DNA of 44,263 bases from Gulosibacter macacae (GTDB lineage Bacteria > Actinomycetota > Actinomycetes > Actinomycetales > Microbacteriaceae), in NCBI RefSeq assembly GCF_003865375.1, contig NZ_RQVS01000014.1:1-44263 (forward strand). The letters run 5' to 3'. Within the stretch, counting starts at the first letter, position 1, and the number at the start of each line of letters is the position of its first letter. Made by a program: the position numbers and the translations under genes. This document shows, piece after piece, positions 24,697-31,136 of this stretch. The notes under the pieces were generated by a model. It searched no databases. It was not told where the DNA came from and saw only the letters and a program-made list of their open reading frames with translations.

Positions 24697-25094
24697 CACA
24701 AGCCACCACCCTCTTCCGGCAAGTGCCGCCGGACGAACTCGCTTGTCTGAGCAATCTTCACCAACGTGACCACATCCACCGGTGCGACGCCCGCAGCCCA
24801 AAGTGCGATCCCTGAATCAATGACCCCGGCAACACCCTTCGGATCAGTAACGCCGAGCGCGCGCAGCTTGGCTAGCGACTCATCTACGGCGATCGCCGCG
24901 TGCAATGTAATGCCCGTACATAGCTCGGCTTCCTGTAACCCACGCGGCTTGTGCTGCTCGGCTTGCCATTCCGCGCCCGCCACGAACGCTCCGCGCATCA
25001 TCGTCACGACAGCCTCTCGCGGATACGAGTACCCCGCTCCGTGTTCCATCGCGTACCGGCGTTCAGCCTCGGCCCGTGCCTCGTCACTGCTCAT
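24696..25094 (-). CDS. Hypothetical protein with GA-W-QAE motif
   Basis: 132 residues from an ATG after AGGGAGGTG. It begins MSSDEARAEAERRY and contains FVAGAEWQAEQ (residues 38-48). The same kind of motif occurs in the protein at 25860 and is common in small actinophage early proteins. No enzymatic motif is seen. The start region is part of the duplicated block shared with 27360-27478. Confidence 0.6.
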   Translation of the reverse strand: MSSDEARAEAERRYAMEHGAGYSYPREAVVTMMRGAFVAGAEWQAEQHKPRGLQEAELCTGITLHAAIAVDESLAKLRALGVTDPKGVAGVIDSGIALWAAGVAPVDVVTLVKIAQTSEFVRRHLPEEGGGL

Positions 25095-25196
25095 CGCCCT
25101 GCACCTCCCTGAATGCTTGTCGTTGGCGCTTGTCTCGTCGCGCCTGCTCCCTCGCGGCCTTCCGGTGGGCACGTCGCTCCGACCGATAGAGGACCG
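25078..25196 (-). repeat. Direct repeat, copy 1 (pair at 27360-27478)
   Basis: 119 bp, 117 identical to copy 2, 2282 bp away. It covers the end of the gene at 25084 and the start of the gene at 24696. Weaker similarity continues towards 25390, so the ancestral duplicated unit was longer. Confidence 0.9.
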
Positions 25197-25374
25197 CCGT
25201 GAAGCACCACGCGCGGTCCAGGGGCACAGCCGATACCCACACTCGTCTGGGCGGTTCGCCGTTCCAGCACATCGTGCGATCGCTGTAAAGGCGCGTCCCG
25301 CCCAATAGCGTCGGCTGATACGCCTTCTCGCCGTCGGCGTTCTCGAACACGGTCACAAGCCGGTCACTGCTCAT
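25084..25374 (-). CDS. Small basic protein, paralog of 27366
   Basis: 96 residues, MSSDRLVTVFENADGEKAYQ at the start and a Lys/Arg-rich C-terminus (RSERRAHRKAAREQARRDKR). The copy at 27366 has the same ends and a divergent middle. ATG follows GAGAGGACGAAGACG, a ribosome site repeated at 27653 and 27969. Function unknown; the basic tail may bind nucleic acid. Confidence 0.6.
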   Translation of the reverse strand: MSSDRLVTVFENADGEKAYQPTLLGGTRLYSDRTMCWNGEPPRRVWVSAVPLDRAWCFTAVLYRSERRAHRKAAREQARRDKRQRQAFREVQGDEQ

Positions 25375-25492
25375 CGTCTTCGTCCTCTCGCTCGCAGTCC
25401 GGGCAGGTGGTAACGGACCACAGCACCGTGGGCTTATCGGTGTGCATCTCTCGACCGCAACCACCGTCGCACTTGATCGTCCAAATGCTCAT
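25364..25492 (-). CDS. Zinc-ribbon micro-protein
   Basis: 42 residues, below usual size limits. ATG at 25492 is preceded by GAGGGAG. The product has C8-x3-C12 and C30-x2-C33 (KCDGGCGREM and TTCPDCE), a zinc ribbon, then an acidic tail. It overlaps the next gene's start as GATGAGCAGTGA. A protein-protein or nucleic-acid-binding role is possible. Confidence 0.6.
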   Translation of the reverse strand: MSIWTIKCDGGCGREMHTDKPTVLWSVTTCPDCEREDEDDEQ

Positions 25493-25545
25493 GACTCCCT
25501 CGCTTCCCGCGCGATCTCCTCGCGCACCTGCTCTCTACTGGTCAT
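25489..25545 (-). CDS. Possible 18-codon micro-ORF
   Basis: MTSREQVREEIAREARES, encoded from an ATG overlapping the stop of the gene before it and ending in a TGA overlapping the ATG of the zinc ribbon gene. It may act only to couple translation of its neighbours. Confidence 0.3.
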   Translation of the reverse strand: MTSREQVREEIAREARES

Positions 25546-25867
25546 CGTCTTCCCCCCAGTCAGAGCCGGGAGCGATCCGGGACACGATCACCGTGGGGCT
25601 GTCCCGTAGCGCTGGCACGCGACGTCGTGCGTTATCCGCCTGCTCCCATGTCGGGAACGTCGCCCCGACGATCAGCGTGTACCGCTCCCGGCCACTCATG
25701 TCCGGCATGGAAGCCGGGCGGGCGACCGCGTATTCGCGCCGATCCAGCATGGCGTAGTACCGCTCCAGGGCATGCACGGCCTCAGCGAGGGTGTCCGCCC
25801 AGTAGTGCTCTTGGTGGCTCCGGTACGTATCTCGCTGATCTACCAGCCTCTCGATCAGGTCACTCAT
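25535..25867 (-). CDS. Hypothetical protein
   Basis: 110 residues. The first half is helical (LIERLVDQRDTYRSHQEHYW), the second half contains YTLIVGATFPTWEQADNARR, which looks like a small beta-alpha fold. ATG overlaps the previous stop (GATGAGTGA). Not recognised. Confidence 0.55.
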   Translation of the reverse strand: MSDLIERLVDQRDTYRSHQEHYWADTLAEAVHALERYYAMLDRREYAVARPASMPDMSGRERYTLIVGATFPTWEQADNARRRVPALRDSPTVIVSRIAPGSDWGEDDDQ

Positions 25868-26219
25868 CGCCGATCACCTCCCACGGGCCGACCGTTCGCT
25901 TCTCCACGACGATCCGCTCGTCCTCGATCACGAACGGGTACTCAGCGTGAGCCTCGTACAAGGCGTTGACGGCAGCCCCAGCGTTGATCCGCGATTCCCC
26001 GACCACTTCACCATTCGGGAACCGGGCTCGAAACTCCGCCTCACGCTCCCGCTCCGCCTGCCACTTCGCCCCTTGGACGAAGTGGGCTCGGTCGCGCTCC
26101 GTGTCATAGTTCTGCCACTGGGCATCGAGTTCGCTGTAGTCCTCTCGGTCGATTTCGTAATCGCCAGTCGGGAGCCACAGTGGGTAGCGCCGCTCGGCCT
26201 CACGCTCAGCCGCGTTCAT
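25860..26219 (-). CDS. Hypothetical protein with GA-W-QAE motif
   Basis: 119 residues, ATG after AGAGGAAGG. It has EAERRYPLW at the start, FVQGAKWQAEREREAEF in the middle and an end rich in Val and Glu. The motif links it with the protein at 24696. It is the first gene left of the divergent promoter at 26277-26314. Confidence 0.6.
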   Translation of the reverse strand: MNAAEREAERRYPLWLPTGDYEIDREDYSELDAQWQNYDTERDRAHFVQGAKWQAEREREAEFRARFPNGEVVGESRINAGAAVNALYEAHAEYPFVIEDERIVVEKRTVGPWEVIGDE

Positions 26220-26276
26220 GCTTCTGCCTTCCTCTTAACGGGGCGGAAAATTGAAGATTCCGCGCCTAAATGATCT

Positions 26277-26314
26277 GTAGACAACTCTACCGATATTGGT
26301 GTAGAGTGATCTAC
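26277..26314. promoter_or_regulatory. Symmetric divergent promoter with two operators
   Basis: Two palindromes GTAGA-CAAC-TCTAC (26277-26290) and GTAGA-GTGA-TCTAC (26301-26314) lie 24 bp apart. On the plus strand TAGACA (26278-26283), 18 bp and TAGAGT (26302-26307) form a promoter whose start falls on the ATG at 26315. On the minus strand TAGATC, 18 bp and TAGAGT mirror it exactly. Each palindrome holds a -10 for one direction and a -35 for the other, so one dimer on either site would affect both. The same palindrome type occurs at 477-490. Confidence 0.65.
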
Positions 26315-26557
26315 ATGAACAGCAAGCGCATCGCCACCGCCACCACCGCAGACAACGCAACCCAGATCAACATCTGGCAGGAAACCTCCTACACGGGCAA
26401 GACCATCTACATCGTTGACTTCGTACACCTGCTCCGCCGCGCCTCTGACCGCCGCTCGATGACCTGGGCAACCAAGTTCACCGAGAAAGCCGCCCGCGAA
26501 GCCGCTAACGCCTGCTGGGCGCGCTGGAACGGCAACCGTGGAATGATCGCAGCATGA
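26315..26557 (+). CDS. Small protein, first gene of a micro-operon
   Basis: 80 residues. ATG at 26315 sits right after the operator, 7 nt past the -10, so the mRNA is probably leaderless. The protein has a short polar N-terminus (NSKRIATATTADNATQINIW), then helices with basic residues (FVHLLRRASDRRSM). Not recognised. Pairing with a small HTH gene resembles toxin-antitoxin or acr-aca units. Confidence 0.6.
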   Translation: MNSKRIATATTADNATQINIWQETSYTGKTIYIVDFVHLLRRASDRRSMTWATKFTEKAAREAANACWARWNGNRGMIAA

Positions 26558-26739
26558 CCACCGACCTAGAGCGCGCCGGGGCAAAACTCCGGCGCGCCCG
26601 CGCCGCCCTCGCCAAAGCGACCGAGGAAGCACAGGCTGCCGCCCTGCAAGCCCTCGCCGAGGGCCACGCCGAGGCAGCGGTAGCGCGCGACCTCGGTGTA
26701 GACCGAATGACTGTGCGCAAATGGGCGGGGAAACGGTAG
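26554..26739 (+). CDS. Small helix-turn-helix protein
   Basis: 61 residues, ATGA overlap with the gene before it. An Ala-rich helix (1-38) precedes a Hin/resolvase-like HTH (VARDLGVDRMTVRKWAGKR, 43-61). It is a candidate for the dimeric regulator that binds the GTAG-N5-TCTAC sites here and at 477. Confidence 0.65.
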   Translation: MTTDLERAGAKLRRARAALAKATEEAQAAALQALAEGHAEAAVARDLGVDRMTVRKWAGKR

Positions 26740-26757
26740 ACGCCAGGTCTATGTTCT

Positions 26758-26883
26758 TCATTGCTCTGCCTTCCCGTAGACGGCTTCGAGCACAGCACGC
26801 GCCTCAGCCCGGTAGAAATCCCGGCGATCTTCCGGTAGTAGACGCTCCGTGTCTTCCAGGCGGTCATGTCTCGTCACCCCCAT
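26758..26883 (-). CDS. Micro-protein, hypothetical
   Basis: 41 residues from ATG at 26883 (or 39 from GTG at 26877). The sequence is charged and helical (LEDTERLLPEDRRDFYRAEA). It overlaps the end of the previous gene by 20 bp. Typical filler-size early phage protein, function unknown. Confidence 0.45.
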   Translation of the reverse strand: MGVTRHDRLEDTERLLPEDRRDFYRAEARAVLEAVYGKAEQ

Positions 26884-27376
26884 CGAGCAAGGCGAGGACA
26901 CGACGCAGTTCCTGGATGCCGTATGCGAACGGGTCGTCGGGCATGCCCTCGGTGTTCTCGATGCAGTACGCCCGCACCTCGGCGAGCTTCGCCTCAGCAT
27001 CCTCAGCACGCGCGGTCTGCTCGGCGTAGGTCAAAGCGAATCCGGGGTCGATGCTGGTGACCTTCTCATCGAGCTTCCCGTCGATCACGTACGAGAGGAT
27101 GCGCAGCGGCACCACGGCCTCGCCGTAGTCGCCCCAGGCTCCGCCGACCCACCAGCCCTCGTCCTCGCCGACCTCGGCGTCACGACGCTTGATGCCCTCG
27201 ATCTCGGCTTCCAGCTCCGCGATCCGCACGGCGTCACGATTCGCCTGCCACTCGATGCGCTGCTGCAAACGGCAGTCGACCCATGCCCGATGCGAGAACC
27301 CCTGCTCGGGGATCTCCTGGAACTCTCGCCACTCCTCATCCGTGATCCGCCACCCGAACGCCTCGTCACTGCTCAT
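26864..27376 (-). CDS. Hypothetical coiled-coil protein, paralog of 28482
   Basis: 170 residues. After WRITDEEWREFQEIPEQGF come a coiled coil (about 50-72, IAELEAEIEGIKRR) and a C-terminus AEDAEAKLAEVRAYCIENTE, FAYGIQELRRVLALLDG. The gene at 28482 has the same end, so the two descend from one ancestor. Function unknown. Confidence 0.6.
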   Translation of the reverse strand: MSSDEAFGWRITDEEWREFQEIPEQGFSHRAWVDCRLQQRIEWQANRDAVRIAELEAEIEGIKRRDAEVGEDEGWWVGGAWGDYGEAVVPLRILSYVIDGKLDEKVTSIDPGFALTYAEQTARAEDAEAKLAEVRAYCIENTEGMPDDPFAYGIQELRRVLALLDGGDET

Positions 27377-27478
27377 CGCCCGGCACCTCCCTGAATGCTT
27401 GTCGTTGGCGCTTGTCTCGTCGCGCCTGCTCCCTCGCGGCCTTCCGGTGGGCACGTCGCTCGGACCGATAGAGGACCG
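27360..27478 (-). repeat. Direct repeat, copy 2 (pair at 25078-25196)
   Basis: Matches copy 1 at 117 of 119 positions and lies in the same place relative to the paralogous genes. High identity with divergent flanks points to a recent duplication or to gene conversion. Confidence 0.9.
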
Positions 27479-27653
27479 GGCGTTGAGATGGCACGAGGAC
27501 CGGGCCGATCTTGGTCCAAACCGGGTCCGGAGGCTCTCCAGCCCACGACGCCGAGTAGTCGTAGACGAGCCTTGTCCCGTCCGGGAGCGTCGGCTGATAC
27601 GCCTTCTCGCCGTAGTCGTTCTCGTACACGGTCACGAGTCGGTCAATACTCAT
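27366..27653 (-). CDS. Small basic protein, paralog of 25084
   Basis: 95 residues, MSIDRLVTVYENDYGEKAYQ and a basic C-terminus almost identical to the paralog. The middle (residues 33-60) differs, with WAGEPPDPVWTKIGPVLV in place of WNGEPPRRVWVSAVPLD. Start uses the same GAGAGGACGAAGACG leader. Confidence 0.6.
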   Translation of the reverse strand: MSIDRLVTVYENDYGEKAYQPTLPDGTRLVYDYSASWAGEPPDPVWTKIGPVLVPSQRPVLYRSERRAHRKAAREQARRDKRQRQAFREVPGDEQ

Positions 27654-27969
27654 CGTCTTCGTCCTCTCGATATCGCTCGCACCATGAGCACTCGCACTCC
27701 TCGTAACTGCTGGAATGCAGCCACGTCGTTTCAGCCACCGACACGGACGGATAGCCGTACACGTCCATGTGGACCTGCACCAGGTACTCGCCGTCGCACC
27801 ACGTGGCGGAAAACCCGTGGCCCCGACCGGGCCGAGATTCCTCAGCCCAGGTCACCTGCCACGCGTAGTGATCAATGTCCAGCGGAATCGTGCTCGTCTC
27901 GACGTACCGCCTGGCCTCGGCAATTGCTTCCGGCCACGCCGCCGCTTGGCGCTCAGTGAACTCAGGCAT
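27643..27969 (-). CDS. Hypothetical protein with C-terminal Cys motif
   Basis: 108 residues from ATG at 27969 (GAGAGGACGAAGACG upstream; 27990 is an alternative). It is Trp-rich and ends ECECSWCERYREDED, a C-x-C-x2-C motif. The acidic C-terminus overlaps the next gene. No family recognised. Confidence 0.55.
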   Translation of the reverse strand: MPEFTERQAAAWPEAIAEARRYVETSTIPLDIDHYAWQVTWAEESRPGRGHGFSATWCDGEYLVQVHMDVYGYPSVSVAETTWLHSSSYEECECSWCERYREDEDDEY

Positions 27970-27986
27970 CGTCTTCGTCCTCTCGC

Positions 27987-28172
27987 TCATCGTGTCCTCC
28001 TGAGCTTCGGTAGGGCCTTCGTCAGGTCCATCGACGCGCGCTTGACCGCCGCCGCCTCCGGCCCGTACAGGTAGGGGTAGTCCGGGTCATGGTCGGCGCT
28101 CAGCGCCCGCTCCGCGCGGTCCAGGAACCGCCTCGCTTCTGCCACTGCCTCTTCCAGGTCACTGCGCCGCAT
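27987..28172 (-). CDS. Small helical protein
   Basis: 61 residues from the ATG after AAGGAG at 28172; the longer open frame to 28367 is out of register with a real gene. It reads RRSDLEEAVAEARRFLDRAE and then DPDYPYLYGPEA. Unknown. Confidence 0.5.
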   Translation of the reverse strand: MRRSDLEEAVAEARRFLDRAERALSADHDPDYPYLYGPEAAAVKRASMDLTKALPKLRRTR

Positions 28173-28485
28173 TGGGTGTCTCCTTCGTCTTGATCCCGAG
28201 CACCGCAGCGATCTCGGGGCGCATCTCGGGGTGCTCGTCGTCGGGGCCGTGTGGCACCCACCGAACGAGCCGGTCCATCGCGTCTGCGCGCAGCTTGTCC
28301 CCGTCCGTGTCCACGTCGGTGAGCGTCGCCAACGCGATGAGCGTCGCGATGCGCTGTTGCTCGGCAATCGCTAGCAAAGCGTGCGCAATAGCGTTCTGGC
28401 TCGCGTCCGTAGCGAAGTTGCGCCCGTCTCCGCTCCCTCCCAACGCCTCCCGCGCTTCCGCGGCGTGGTCGATTCGTTCCGTCAT
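28159..28485 (-). CDS. Hypothetical helical protein
   Basis: 108 residues, ATG after AAGGAG. Helices from 20 to 70 (NAIAHALLAIAEQQRIATLI) and a C-terminus KTKETPNAAQ. Similar helical small proteins occur in actinophage early regions. Function unknown. Confidence 0.55.
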   Translation of the reverse strand: MTERIDHAAEAREALGGSGDGRNFATDASQNAIAHALLAIAEQQRIATLIALATLTDVDTDGDKLRADAMDRLVRWVPHGPDDEHPEMRPEIAAVLGIKTKETPNAAQ

Positions 28486-29024
28486 GTCGTCTCCTTCCCG
28501 TCGAGCACCGCGAGGACATTCAGCGCGAACTGCAAGACGTAGTCGAACGGGTCGTCCGCATAGCCCTCAGTGCGCTCCAAGCAGAACTCCCGCACGGCGT
28601 CGATCTTCGCCTCGGCAGCCTCAGCCCGCTCATGCGCCGCTCGGCCCATCTCGTGCTCCTCGTGTAGCAGGCGCCATAGGTCGGTCGGGCGCCGACCATG
28701 CGCGGAACAATCCTCCTGTGGTCCGTCGCCGTATGAGCACCCGCCGTCGCAAGGCGGGACTTGCGCCCGCAGGTGCTCGACCTCGGCTTCCAGCTCCGCG
28801 ATCCGCTCGGCGTCACGCTCCGCCAACCGCGCCCGCTGCGCACTACCGAGCACGGCAGACAGAACCGCATCCGCCTGCCGGTAGTAGTCATCGACCAGAT
28901 GCGGGTAGTCGGGATAGGGGCGGTTCTTGCCGCCCTCAAGAAGCGCGTCCCAAGTCCAGGCCCATTCGCGCTTATCGCTCTCGTAGATAGCCCGCGCGAT
29001 ACGGTCACGAACCGACTCACTCAT
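28482..29024 (-). CDS. Hypothetical coiled-coil protein, paralog of 26864
   Basis: 180 residues. It begins with SVRDRIARAIYESDKREWAW, has a coiled coil (IAELEAEVEHLRAQV, about 73-90), a Cys-rich bit (CDGGCSYGDGPQEDC) and an end AEAKIDAVREFCLERTEGYA like the protein at 26864. ATG after GAGGAG. Confidence 0.6.
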   Translation of the reverse strand: MSESVRDRIARAIYESDKREWAWTWDALLEGGKNRPYPDYPHLVDDYYRQADAVLSAVLGSAQRARLAERDAERIAELEAEVEHLRAQVPPCDGGCSYGDGPQEDCSAHGRRPTDLWRLLHEEHEMGRAAHERAEAAEAKIDAVREFCLERTEGYADDPFDYVLQFALNVLAVLDGKETT

Positions 29025-29121
29025 CGGAATACTCCTCGTCTAGAAAGTCACAATCACTGATCACGCACACGTGCATGCGCGCATAAAGCGTCGGAATCGT
29101 CGTCACAGTCGCATCACTCAC
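29017..29121 (-). CDS. Micro-protein, hypothetical
   Basis: 34 residues from GTG at 29121, 9 nt after AAGGAG. Sequence MSDATVTTIPTLYARMHVCV, then an acidic tail. It overlaps the next start. Missed by simple length cut-offs. Confidence 0.45.
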   Translation of the reverse strand: MSDATVTTIPTLYARMHVCVISDCDFLDEEYSDE

Positions 29122-29134
29122 TGCTCTGCACTCC

Positions 29135-29626
29135 TTAAAACGGTGGCTCGTCTTGGAAACCAAGATCCGTAGGCGGCGAACCCCACCCAGACGACGGCGA
29201 ATCAGCACGGTCCTGCACCGACCGCGACCACGCCTCATGCGACTGCCCCGCGCCACCCCGTCCCGACGTGCGCGTCACCTGCGCAGTCGCATACCGCAGC
29301 GACGGACCGATCTCTTCAACGTCGAGCTCAAAGGTCGTACGCTTCTCGCCCTCGCGAGTCTCATACGAACGCTGCTTGAGCTTGCCCTGCGCGATCACGC
29401 GCTGGCCCTTCGTCATCGACGAAGCAACGTGCTCGGCGAATTCGCGCCACACCGAAGCGCGGAGGAACAGCACTTCGCCGTCCTTCCACTCGTTCGACTG
29501 ACGGTCGAAGATGCGAGGAGTCGAGGCGATCGTGAAGTTCGCGACCGCAAGACCGTTCGGGGTATACCGCAGTTCAGGATCAGCCGTCAGGTTGCCCACC
29601 ACAGTGATCAGAGTCTCGCCAGCCAT
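29135..29626 (-). CDS. ssb: Single-stranded DNA-binding protein
   Basis: 163 residues from ATG at 29626. The OB fold begins [19 protein letters not shown], with [17 protein letters not shown] and [10 protein letters not shown] following, then a Gly/Ser linker and the acidic tip DEPPF that recruits partners. It coats single-stranded DNA in replication and recombination. It overlaps the preceding gene by one base. Confidence 0.9.
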   Translation of the reverse strand: MAGETLITVVGNLTADPELRYTPNGLAVANFTIASTPRIFDRQSNEWKDGEVLFLRASVWREFAEHVASSMTKGQRVIAQGKLKQRSYETREGEKRTTFELDVEEIGPSLRYATAQVTRTSGRGGAGQSHEAWSRSVQDRADSPSSGWGSPPTDLGFQDEPPF

Positions 29627-29838
29627 TACTCGTCGACCTCCACCGGCTCGAGATCCCGAACCGACCGCTCCCACAACGCCTTCACCGCATCAATGTCGAT
29701 CACCCCGAGCGTGATCAACGCCTCAGCGATCTTCACCGACGTCAGCACCTCCATCCGCGGATGCTCACGCTTGATCAACTCCGCCACCCGAGCCCGCAAC
29801 TGAAGCCACTCGGCAGCCGTCATCTTCTTCTCGTCCAT
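29626..29838 (-). CDS. Small helical protein
   Basis: 70 residues, [20 protein letters not shown] at the start and an acidic C-terminus ([11 protein letters not shown]). Directly upstream of ssb and coupled to it by a shared base. Not recognised; a loader or replication accessory is possible by place only. Confidence 0.5.
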   Translation of the reverse strand: MDEKKMTAAEWLQLRARVAELIKREHPRMEVLTSVKIAEALITLGVIDIDAVKALWERSVRDLEPVEVDE

Positions 29839-29850
29839 GTGTCCTGCTCC

Positions 29851-30192
29851 CTAAATCTGTCCATGACCGCGACCGGGTGGGCACGGCTTCATTCCTGCTT
29901 CGTGACGCCACTGCGCAACCATGCGCAACGGCACACCGAGTTGCTCGGCGATGGTCCAGTCGTCCCACCCGCCAGCAACCGCATCAAGCGCCCGACGCTG
30001 CGCCTCAGTGAACGTCGCCGGACGCCCGACATACACGAGCCCACGAATCGCATCCGCGATCACGTCAGCGACCCGAGCATCGGCACGATCCGCAACAACC
30101 GCGAGCTTCGCCCACACATCAGTCGGCATCGTCACCGGCACCGTCGTAGACCCGTCAAAATGGTTCTTCGTCGTAATAGTCCGCTTGCTCAT
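29851..30192 (-). CDS. Helix-turn-helix protein
   Basis: 113 residues, ATG after AAGGAGG. The N-terminal strand (VPVTMPTDVWAKLAVVADR) resembles a ribbon-helix-helix, and the C-terminus has an HTH (WTIAEQLGVPLRMVAQWRHE, 79-98). DNA-binding regulator, target unknown. Overlaps the end of the replication protein by 38 bp. Confidence 0.6.
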   Translation of the reverse strand: MSKRTITTKNHFDGSTTVPVTMPTDVWAKLAVVADRADARVADVIADAIRGLVYVGRPATFTEAQRRALDAVAGGWDDWTIAEQLGVPLRMVAQWRHEAGMKPCPPGRGHGQI

Positions 30193-30808
30193 CAGTCACC
30201 CTCCTTGATCTCTCGTACTCGTCGACCTGCTGCGAATAACGCGCTGTAGCCAGCCATGCGGAATGCCGGCGGCGAGCCGTACCGCAAGGCCCGCAATCGG
30301 CGAACCGTCCGTTCGGATGATCGGGACACCCAATCGGCGGAGCATCCAGCAGCAGCGGCCTGACCGGCGGTGCGGCCCCACGCTCCTGCGCGGCCTCCCA
30401 CTCGGCCCACTCCGCCGACGCCTCGACCCGCTCCCGCAACACCCGCCCACTCCCCACAGCCGCGAATCCTCGCGAGCGTTCCCGAGGCGGCTCCGGGATG
30501 CGTGACTTCGTCGGCCGATCCACCCGCGTCGGATGCAGGAGCTGCAACAGATCCCGACCCTCCGACGTGTACAGGCGCAAGAAGCCGACGTCGTCGAGTT
30601 CCAGCAGATGCTCCTCCACGAGACTCGTCGTCACCGACTCGTCCTCCGGGTAGAGCGCCGCCCTGATCAGCGCCGGACGTGCTTCCGCCCGCCCGTGATC
30701 GTCCGCAAACAGGTGCAGGCCAAGGCCCGTCATCCGCGCCAACGTCGACGCCCTCGCCAGGTTCGCGTTCGTCCAGTCCTCCGGTCTCAACGACCTCAAT
30801 CGGTTCAT
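30155..30808 (-). CDS. Replication initiation / helicase-loader-like protein
   Basis: About 217 residues, start MNRLRSLRPEDWTNANLARA; upstream starts at 30820 and 30829 (TTG with GGAAG) are possible. The first 90 residues form a winged-helix-like domain (LFADDHGRAEARPALIRAAL, LLELDDVGFLRLY), as in DnaD- or RepA-like phage proteins. A Cys-His cluster (GCPDHPNGRFADCGPCG) near residue 160 may bind zinc. Overlapped in another frame by the gene at 31136. Confidence 0.6.
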   Translation of the reverse strand: MNRLRSLRPEDWTNANLARASTLARMTGLGLHLFADDHGRAEARPALIRAALYPEDESVTTSLVEEHLLELDDVGFLRLYTSEGRDLLQLLHPTRVDRPTKSRIPEPPRERSRGFAAVGSGRVLRERVEASAEWAEWEAAQERGAAPPVRPLLLDAPPIGCPDHPNGRFADCGPCGTARRRHSAWLATARYSQQVDEYERSRRVTDEQADYYDEEPF

Positions 30809-31136
30809 CGCCACGCGCATACCCCGCAATCACCGCTTCCAGAGCAAGATTCAGCAGCGCCTCAGGGACGTGGAAGCATTCCGTCCACCCGCGCCCGCGC
30901 CAGAGAATGCCGAAGGCGTCCTCCCAACGCTCGAAAGCCTTCGGGAACGAGTACGACAACTCCTCGAGCGCGAACCGCTCCCAATTCGCCGGCGTACCAC
31001 GAGCCACCGACACAATCACCGCACCCGAACGAGTCAGCAGATCAATCCGCGACCACTTCCAGGCACGACCAACCTTGAGCACCTCATGCTCCGGCCAATA
31101 GGCGATATAGGTCATCGCGTACTCAGGCATGCTCAT
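30192..31136 (-). CDS. Hypothetical protein whose frame runs through the replication gene
   Basis: ATG at 31136 after GGAGGT, overlapping the methyltransferase stop as ATGA. The first about 110 residues (MTYIAYWPEHEVLKVGRAWK, FAIGILWRGRGW-like middle with W..CFHVPEALL) look like a real domain, perhaps distantly GIY-YIG/T5orf172-like (Y.A.....LKVGR). No stop occurs in this frame until 30192, so the remaining 200 codons overlap the replication gene in another frame. The natural C-terminus may be lost, or the long overlap may be chance in high-GC DNA. Confidence 0.45.
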   Translation of the reverse strand: MSMPEYAMTYIAYWPEHEVLKVGRAWKWSRIDLLTRSGAVIVSVARGTPANWERFALEELSYSFPKAFERWEDAFGILWRGRGWTECFHVPEALLNLALEAVIAGYARGDEPIEVVETGGLDEREPGEGVDVGADDGPWPAPVCGRSRAGGSTSGADQGGALPGGRVGDDESRGGASAGTRRRRLLAPVHVGGSGSVAAPASDAGGSADEVTHPGAASGTLARIRGCGEWAGVAGAGRGVGGVGRVGGRAGAWGRTAGQAAAAGCSADWVSRSSERTVRRLRALRYGSPPAFRMAGYSALFAAGRRVREIKEGD

